DNA of 64,000 bases from Hymenobacter cellulosilyticus (lineage in GTDB: Bacteria; Bacteroidota; Bacteroidia; Cytophagales; Hymenobacteraceae): positions 5,260,501 to 5,324,500 of the forward strand of contig NZ_CP095046.1 of assembly GCF_022919215.1 (NCBI RefSeq), read 5' to 3'. Below, piece after piece: positions 58,538 through 64,000 of this stretch; position 1 is the first letter of the stretch; every line of letters starts with the position of its first letter. A program made the translations under genes and the position numbers. The notes under the pieces were generated by a model. The model worked only from the letters and a program-made list of their open reading frames with translations. It ran no database searches and was not told the origin of the DNA.

Positions 58538-59242
58538 ATGATTAACAAAGTAGTAGCCGATGCCCAGGCGGCCCTGCACGGCCTCACCGATGGTATGACC
58601 CTGATGCTCGGCGGCTTCGGCCTGTGCGGCATTCCCGAAAACTCCATCCAGGAAATCCTGCGCCTCGGCGTCAAAAACCTGACCTGCATCAGCAACAACG
58701 CTGGCGTCGACGACTTCGGCATCGGGCTGATGCTGCAAACCAAGCAGGTACGCAAGATGATTTCGAGCTACGTGGGCGAGAATGCCGAGTTTGAGCGGCA
58801 GCTGCTCTCGGGCGAGCTGGAAGTCGAGCTGATTCCGCAGGGCACCCTGGCCGAGCGGTGCCGGGCCGGCGGAGCGGGCATTCCGGCCTTCTACACCCCG
58901 GCGGGCTACGGCACCGAGGTGGGCGAAGGCAAGGAAAGCCGGGAGTTCAACGGCAAGATGTACCTGCTCGAAACCGCCCTGCACGCCGATTTTGCTTTTG
59001 TGAAGGCCTGGAAGGGCGACACGGCCGGCAACCTGATTTACAAGGGTACGGCCCGCAACTTCAACCCCATGATGGCCACCGCCGGCAAAATTACCGTAGC
59101 TGAAGTGGAAGAGCTGGTGCCCGCCGGCGAGCTGGACCCCAACCAGATTCACACGCCGGGCATTTTTGTGCAGCGTATTTTCCAGGGCAAAGACTACGAG
59201 AAGCGCATCGAGCAGCGTACCGTGCGCCCGGCTACCATCTAA
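58538..59242 (+). CDS. scoA: 3-oxoacid CoA-transferase, subunit A
   Basis: The alpha subunit of succinyl-CoA:3-ketoacid CoA-transferase, which activates acetoacetate with succinyl-CoA. The 234-residue protein has the family pattern [52 protein letters not shown] and [15 protein letters not shown]. It is intact. Subunit B lies 422 bases downstream with a cupin gene between, so all three are probably cotranscribed. Confidence 0.94.
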   Translation: MINKVVADAQAALHGLTDGMTLMLGGFGLCGIPENSIQEILRLGVKNLTCISNNAGVDDFGIGLMLQTKQVRKMISSYVGENAEFERQLLSGELEVELIPQGTLAERCRAGGAGIPAFYTPAGYGTEVGEGKESREFNGKMYLLETALHADFAFVKAWKGDTAGNLIYKGTARNFNPMMATAGKITVAEVEELVPAGELDPNQIHTPGIFVQRIFQGKDYEKRIEQRTVRPATI

Positions 59243-59253
59243 CCCGCCTTCCC

Positions 59254-59583
59254 ATGGACGCGAATATCTCCCTGCTGCAGGCCCAGGCCAAAATTCAGAA
59301 GGAAGGAAACCCTCCTTTCACCGTGCTGCTGCGCCACGGCAGCATGCGCACCGAGTATTTCGCGCCCAGTGAAGTCGACACCCAGACGCCCCACCCCCAG
59401 GACGAGGTCTACGTCGTTATCAGCGGCGAGGCCGTCTTCAACCGGGCCGGCGAAATGATTCAGTGCCACCCCGGCGACCTACTTTTTGTGCCGGCCGGCA
59501 TGCCCCACTTTTTCGAGGTGTTTTCGGCCGACTTTGCCACCTGGGCCATCCTCTACGGCCCCATTGGAGGTGAAAGCGCCTAG
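59254..59583 (+). CDS. Cupin domain protein
   Basis: A 109-residue single-domain cupin. Motif 1 is reduced (HPQDEVYVVISGEAVF), with metal-ligand candidates HPQDE, and motif 2 is GDLLFVPAGMPHFFEV with a final His. Such proteins bind a metal and either catalyse small dioxygenase/isomerase steps or act as sensors. It starts 12 bases behind the scoA stop and precedes scoB, so it probably belongs to the ketone-body operon; no role in the transferase reaction is known. Confidence 0.85.
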   Translation: MDANISLLQAQAKIQKEGNPPFTVLLRHGSMRTEYFAPSEVDTQTPHPQDEVYVVISGEAVFNRAGEMIQCHPGDLLFVPAGMPHFFEVFSADFATWAILYGPIGGESA

Positions 59584-59664
59584 TGACTTTCCTTTTCCCC
59601 GAGGCCCTTACCCTACCCAACTCCCACGACCGGGCGCCTACCCCGCGCCCCCAGAACGACCCTT

Positions 59665-60321
59665 ATGCTTGACAAACACGGCATTGCCAAACGAATAGCT
59701 CAGGAAGTAAAAGACAACTCCTACGTCAACCTCGGCATCGGCATCCCGACGCTGGTAGCCAACTACATTCCGGCCGGTATCAACGTGGAGCTGCAAAGTG
59801 AAAACGGCCTGCTCGGCATGGGCCCCTTCCCCACCGACGACCAGGTGGACCCCGACCTGATTAACGCCGGCAAGCAGACCGTCACGACCCTGCCTGGCTC
59901 CAGCATCTTCAGCTCGGCCGACTCCTTCGGCATGATTCGCGGGGAGCACGTGGATTTGACCATCCTGGGCGCCATGGAAGTTTCCGAAAACGGGGACATT
60001 GCCAACTGGAAGATTCCGGGCAAAATGGTGAAAGGCATGGGCGGCGCCATGGACCTAGTGGCTTCGGCCAAGAACATCATCGTGGCCATGCAGCACGTAG
60101 CCAAAGATGGGAGTAGCAAGCTGTTGCCCGCCTGCACCCTGCCCATTACGGGCCTGCGCTGCGTGAAGAAAATCGTGACGGAGCTGGCTGTGCTCGATAT
60201 TACCCCCGACGGCTTCGTGCTGCGTGAGCGGGCCCCGGGCGTATCGGTAGAGCAGATTCAGGCCGCTACAGCCGGCAAGCTGGTGATTCCGGCGGCCGGC
60301 GTACCGGAAATGGTAATTTAA
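59665..60321 (+). CDS. scoB: 3-oxoacid CoA-transferase, subunit B
   Basis: The beta subunit of the same transferase, 218 residues. It has [16 protein letters not shown], the catalytic Glu in [14 protein letters not shown], and [18 protein letters not shown] with [16 protein letters not shown]. Both subunits have normal length and no frameshift. Confidence 0.94.
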   Translation: MLDKHGIAKRIAQEVKDNSYVNLGIGIPTLVANYIPAGINVELQSENGLLGMGPFPTDDQVDPDLINAGKQTVTTLPGSSIFSSADSFGMIRGEHVDLTILGAMEVSENGDIANWKIPGKMVKGMGGAMDLVASAKNIIVAMQHVAKDGSSKLLPACTLPITGLRCVKKIVTELAVLDITPDGFVLRERAPGVSVEQIQAATAGKLVIPAAGVPEMVI

Positions 60322-60351
60322 TACCGGCTCAGCCCGTGCATTTGTAAGTTT

Positions 60352-60376
60352 AAGCGGGGACTTTAGGTCCCCGCTT
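60352..60376 (+). terminator. Terminator after scoB
   Basis: AAGCGGGGAC and GTCCCCGCTT-type arms with a short loop, 30 bases after the stop codon. Confidence 0.75.
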
Positions 60377-60430
60377 GTATTTTCCACCTCTGCCAGGACA
60401 TTCTTCCCCTGCAGCCCACCACCACTCCGT

Positions 60431-61255
60431 ATGAGAATCTACCTTGTTGTGCTGCTGTTCTTATTCCAGCTGCCTGCCCGGGCCAGCCAGATTGTGGTGG
60501 GCATCTGGTCGAAGAATTTCCTGGCCTGGGACGTGTGGGAGCAACAGATGCCCAAGCTCACGCACCGCCTGCTGCTCTACAACCAAGTGGCCCGCGAGGT
60601 AGCGCTGGAAATCCGGCTGCTGCGCTTCAAGGAGAAGAACACGCAGTTTATCACCGTACCAACCCACAAGGTGCTGCTTCGGGTGAAGCTCCAACCCGGC
60701 CAGCTTGCGCAGTTCAAATACCCCAAGCAGGGTACCGGGCACGATTATATGGAGTTCTTCGAAAATGGCCAGCGCGTAGGTATACAGGAAATCAACGCTG
60801 CTCAACCGCCCGCCACGGTCTTACGCCCAGACTTCCGGTACTATACCGCCAACAGCGCCAACTTCGGGCAGCTGGGCTACTGGCTGGCCCTGGAGTCGCT
60901 CTACCAGCAGCCAGGCCCCGCCCGCCTGGCCCTGACCATTCCCAAGGGCTACGATGAAGCGTACCAGCTGGTGAAAGTCACGGCGGGTATGGATACGCTC
61001 AGCCCTCGCTCCAGCAACCTGGATTCGCTACGCATCACCGACGCGGCCATCGTCCGGCTCGACAACCAAAGCTGGGGAGCCGTCCTGCCGCGCCCGGCCC
61101 TGCCCGAGTCGGCGGCCCCGGCCCTGTTTACGCTGGAAACCCAGTACATGAGCAACTCCTACTACTACGACGAACAAAAGGTAAAGCACCCGCGCCTGGA
61201 GTCGAGCGGCGGGGCCCGGCGTTTCATTCCGGTATTTGCCCGTCCGCGCGACTAA
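60431..61255 (+). CDS. Exported protein of unknown function
   Basis: A 274-residue protein with a signal peptide (IYLVVLLFLFQLPARAS). The mature part is basic and aromatic (TGHDYMEFFENGQRVGIQE, YYTANSANFGQLGYWLALES) with repeated short strands, which suggests a beta-rich secreted or periplasmic protein. No catalytic motif is recognised. It lies alone between the CoA-transferase operon and a convergent small membrane protein gene. Confidence 0.65.
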   Translation: MRIYLVVLLFLFQLPARASQIVVGIWSKNFLAWDVWEQQMPKLTHRLLLYNQVAREVALEIRLLRFKEKNTQFITVPTHKVLLRVKLQPGQLAQFKYPKQGTGHDYMEFFENGQRVGIQEINAAQPPATVLRPDFRYYTANSANFGQLGYWLALESLYQQPGPARLALTIPKGYDEAYQLVKVTAGMDTLSPRSSNLDSLRITDAAIVRLDNQSWGAVLPRPALPESAAPALFTLETQYMSNSYYYDEQKVKHPRLESSGGARRFIPVFARPRD

Positions 61256-61280
61256 ACTCCACTGCTGCACTGGCTTGATT

Positions 61281-61762
61281 CTACCTTGTACCTAAAGTGG
61301 CCAGCTGCAGATAATCGGCAATAGTATCGACCAGCAGGCGGCGGATAAACTGAATTTCTACTTCGCCAGCTTTGTCGGGTAGCGTCACGGTAACAACGTA
61401 GTAGGTTCCCAGCCCCAGGTGCCGCGGCGCTCCTGGGGTACCCCAATGGCCGACCACGGAATCAGCAGGGGCGGATGCCCAAAGCGGAACGTCGGCAGCA
61501 CGGACAGCCGCAGACCCTCAGGTCCGTACTGAATTCGCAGCACGCCGCCGTACCTGGACCCGGACAGCACCGCATCGGGCCGCCGAAGCGTAGCCGACTG
61601 CAGCCAGAATGACTGGTGAAATACCGCCCTAGGATAGTTGCCAGCCGGAAAATACCGGGCCAGCTGCCGCCAGCCGCTCAGAGAAACAACCCAGCACATC
61701 AGCAGCCAGAAGGCCACAAACCCAAGGGGAAATACGATGGGCAGGGAGGTTTCTGGGCGCAT
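61281..61762 (-). CDS. Single-pass membrane protein, unknown function (one frameshift)
   Basis: 160 residues after repair. One N-terminal membrane helix (IVFPLGFVAFWLLMCWVVSL) is followed by a small domain (GVLRIQYGPEGLRLSVLP, then HLGLGTYYVVTVTLPDKAG). One base is missing between 61422 and 61440; without it the protein ends early at 61385. The restored C-terminus (IQFIRRLLVDTIADYLQL) is clearly protein-like. Start ATG 61762. Possibly related to PH-like bacterial membrane proteins; uncertain. Confidence 0.6.
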
Positions 61763-61924
61763 GGCAAAGCGAGAAGTAGGAAAGCTGGGACTCAGCTCCA
61801 CCGGCATTTGGAAAGCAGGACACAAGTATAGCCGAAGGGCAAACCGAAACCAGTGCCGGATGAGCTATTTTCCCATCTAAGTTGTTGTGGCCTCGTAAAA
61901 TGAAACCCGGGGCTTCTATCCTGG

Positions 61925-61932
61925 TATCTTTG
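61925..61932 (+). promoter_or_regulatory. -7 promoter element of the GNAT-nitrilase gene
   Basis: TATCTTTG matches TAnnTTTG, 35 bases before the ATG. The -33 element is not clear. Confidence 0.45.
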
Positions 61933-61966
61933 CCACCTTCTTTCGACACTTCTTCCTTCCTATTAT

Positions 61967-63670
61967 ATGGCCACTTCTGCAAATGGCAAAACGAGCGGCA
62001 GCCACGCTAAGAAAGTTGCTGCTGATAAACCCTCGGTTCCGGAGCTGCTCACGCCCACGGCGGTGCCAGCCCACAAGCTGGTGCTGCGCACCCTGCGCCG
62101 GTCCGACTTCAAGGCTGTGAAGGCCATCATGGACAAGGTGTACTCCAACATGGAAGGCTCCTGGTCGGCCGAGGAATTCGGCGCTCTGATCCGCAAGTTT
62201 CCCGAGGGGCAGATCTGCATCGAGGACAACGGCGTGGTCGTGGCTGCGGCCCTGGCCATCATCGTGCAGTACTCCGAGTTTGGCGACAAGCACACTTACG
62301 CCAAGATTACCGGGCAGGGCAAGTTCAACACCCACAACCCCGACGGCGACACGCTCTACGGCGTCGACGTGTTCGTGGACCCCGAGTACCGCAGCCTGCG
62401 CCTGGGCCGCCGCCTCTACGACGCCCGCAAGGAGCTCTGCGAAAACCTGAACCTGCGGGCCATGGTGGCCGGGGGCCGGATTCCGGGCTACGCGGCCTAC
62501 GCCAACGAGATGACACCGGCCAAGTACGTGGAGATGGTGCGCAACAAGGAAATCACCGACCCCATCCTCACCTTCCAGCTCTCCAACGAGTTTCACGTCC
62601 GCAAAATCATCCGCGGCTATTTGCCCTACGACTCCGAAAGCAAGGCCTTTGCTACGCTCCTGGAGTGGATCAACGTGTACTACGAGGAAGAGGAAAAGCT
62701 CATTGGCAACCAGAAAAGCAACGTGCGCATCGGCATCGTGCAGTGGCAGATGCGCGCCACCCGCTCCCTGGAAGACCTCTTGCAACAGATGGAATTCTTC
62801 GTTGACACCGTCTCGGGCTATAAGTCCGACTGCGTGATGTTCCCCGAGTTCTTCAACGCCCCGCTCATGGCCCTCACCAACGAGGACTCGCCGGCGGTGG
62901 CCATCCGGGCCATGGCGGCCTTCACCGAGCCCATCAAGGCCAAGATGATGGAGCTGGCTGTGAGCTACAACATCAACATCGTGGCGGGCTCCATGCCCGT
63001 CTACGAGGATGGCAAGCTGCACAACGTGGCCTACCTCTGCCGCCGCGACGGCACCGTGGACGAGCAGTACAAGCTGCACGTAACGCCCGACGAAGCTTCC
63101 TACTGGGGCATGCGCGGCGGCGACAAGCTCAAGTGCTTCGACACCGACTTCGGCAAAATCGGCATCCTGGTGTGCTACGACGTGGAGTTCCCCGAACTGG
63201 CTCGTATGCTCTCCGACGAGGGCGTAAAAATCCTGTTCGTGCCCTTCTGGACTGACACCAAGAACGCCTATCAGCGCGTGCGGATCTGTGCCCAGGCCCG
63301 GGCCATTGAAAACGAGTGCTACGTGGCCATCACCGGCTCGGTCGGCAACCTGCCCCGGGTTGAAAACATGGACATTCAGTACTCGCAGAGCGCCGTGTTC
63401 AGCCCCTCGGACTTCGCCTTCCCCCACGACGCCATCGTGGCCGAGGCCACGCCTAATACGGAGATGACCCTGATTGCCGATCTGGATTTGGACCTGCTCA
63501 AGGACCTGAACACGAGCGGGGCGGTGCGCAACCTGCGCGACCGGCGCAAGGACCTCTACTCGCTGAGCTGGACGATCAAGAAGTCGGACCGCGACGACGA
63601 GCTGCTGGCCCAGGGCACCGACGAGCGTCACCCCCGCGTAAGCAAGCGCAAAGCCATTGCGGCCGGATAA
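61967..63670 (+). CDS. Fusion of GNAT acetyltransferase and carbon-nitrogen hydrolase (nitrilase family)
   Basis: An intact 567-residue two-domain protein. Residues about 38-220 form a GNAT N-acetyltransferase domain (LRTLRRSDFKAVKAIM, VDVFVDPEYRSLRLGRRLYD for acetyl-CoA binding). Residues about 253-530 form a nitrilase-superfamily amidohydrolase with the Glu-Lys-Cys triad at about E294 (MFPEFF), K369 (QYKLHVT) and C403 (LVCYDVEFPE). The same fusion is known from other Bacteroidota and suggests coupled acetylation and amide cleavage on one substrate, but the reaction is unknown. It has its own promoter and terminator. Confidence 0.9.
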   Translation: MATSANGKTSGSHAKKVAADKPSVPELLTPTAVPAHKLVLRTLRRSDFKAVKAIMDKVYSNMEGSWSAEEFGALIRKFPEGQICIEDNGVVVAAALAIIVQYSEFGDKHTYAKITGQGKFNTHNPDGDTLYGVDVFVDPEYRSLRLGRRLYDARKELCENLNLRAMVAGGRIPGYAAYANEMTPAKYVEMVRNKEITDPILTFQLSNEFHVRKIIRGYLPYDSESKAFATLLEWINVYYEEEEKLIGNQKSNVRIGIVQWQMRATRSLEDLLQQMEFFVDTVSGYKSDCVMFPEFFNAPLMALTNEDSPAVAIRAMAAFTEPIKAKMMELAVSYNINIVAGSMPVYEDGKLHNVAYLCRRDGTVDEQYKLHVTPDEASYWGMRGGDKLKCFDTDFGKIGILVCYDVEFPELARMLSDEGVKILFVPFWTDTKNAYQRVRICAQARAIENECYVAITGSVGNLPRVENMDIQYSQSAVFSPSDFAFPHDAIVAEATPNTEMTLIADLDLDLLKDLNTSGAVRNLRDRRKDLYSLSWTIKKSDRDDELLAQGTDERHPRVSKRKAIAAG

Positions 63671-64000
63671 GGCTATAAGTAGCTAAGATTAAAGGCCCCG
63701 CATCACGAATGATGCGGGGCCTTTTTTTATGGTTAGATAGCAGCGCGAACTTTGTAGTTCGCGTGCCAGGGAAGTCTCGGGTAGCGGCTATATCTGTAGC
63801 TACCCAATGAGCCTGCCGAATGCGGAGGAAACCTCTACCAAAACAGTACCCGAAACTCATCTCCACTTCGAATTTCGGGTACGTTGAAAGGTGAACCCGT
63901 TTTTTGAACTCAATCTGGTCTGTAGAGCTGTTTTGCCATGCAAATAGAAGTGCATAGGCGGCAGTTCAGGAAAAGGAGCGTTTTTGCTAGGTCCCCTCTA
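63671..64000. other. Terminal intergenic region
   Basis: The last 330 bases contain the terminator of the preceding gene (63690-63727), a small hairpin GCGAACTTTGTAGTTCGC around 63743-63762 of a type that looks repetitive, and a weaker inverted repeat (ACCCGAAA ... TTTCGGGT, 63848-63881). No gene is visible. Confidence 0.55.
63690..63727 (+). terminator. Terminator after the GNAT-nitrilase gene
   Basis: AAAGGCCCCGCATCA and its complement enclose the loop CGAA and end in seven T, 20 bases behind the stop. Confidence 0.9.

Noticed and set aside
61916..63631. Open frame of 571 codons antisense to the GNAT-nitrilase gene
   Set aside because: The plus strand carries all catalytic motifs; the minus-strand product is a low-complexity Val/Gly/His-rich translation.

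Overview
The window looks like a chromosomal segment of a GC-rich Bacteroidota bacterium, most likely Hymenobacter or a close relative in the Cytophagales. The signs are SusC/SusD-type receptors, the TAnnTTTG -7 promoter element, paired front-end-type desaturases, cyanophycin synthetase, the chromosomal order parB - DUF5683 - dapB - lepB, and dispersed inverted repeats of the kind seen in that genus. The genus is inference; no database was searched.

Layout. 0-8 kb: the 3' end of pyrG, yidC, a DUF6438 protein, a TonB-dependent receptor and an orphan peptide-type solute-binding lipoprotein. 8-10 kb: a UPF0173 metallo-hydrolase and parA. 10-23 kb: a polysaccharide utilisation locus (PUL) with a LacI-family regulator, three GH43 enzymes, a GH5-like enzyme and a SusC/SusD pair. 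Five copies of the palindrome GCAAACGTTTGY lie in its promoter regions. 23-27 kb: parB, DUF5683, dapB, lepB. 27-38 kb: ung, apaG, kdsA, methyltransferases, cphA, tRNA-Cys and rpsA. 38-46 kb: a GT2/methyltransferase/GT-C glycan cluster, an alpha/beta hydrolase and two tandem desaturases. 46-64 kb: HNH, NlpC/P60, smpB, tsaD, tamB, ftsX, uppP, truB, ribF, a CoA-transferase operon with a cupin inside it, and a GNAT-nitrilase fusion.

The PUL sits between parA and parB, genes that are normally adjacent. The block is bounded by two near-identical GC-rich hairpins in opposite orientation, and a split parS-like palindrome lies just upstream of parB. This suggests that a carbohydrate cassette was inserted into the chromosome-partitioning operon. 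The LacI-type protein and the five palindromes form a self-contained candidate regulon, probably for an arabinose- or xylose-containing hemicellulose.

Data quality matters here. Eighteen genes, several of them expected to be essential (pyrG, yidC, dapB, lepB, smpB, tsaD), are broken by 23 single-base losses, nearly all in runs of G or C. Adding one base at each site restores a full-length family-like protein. I therefore annotate these genes as whole CDSs and treat the breaks as probable consensus errors, not pseudogenes.
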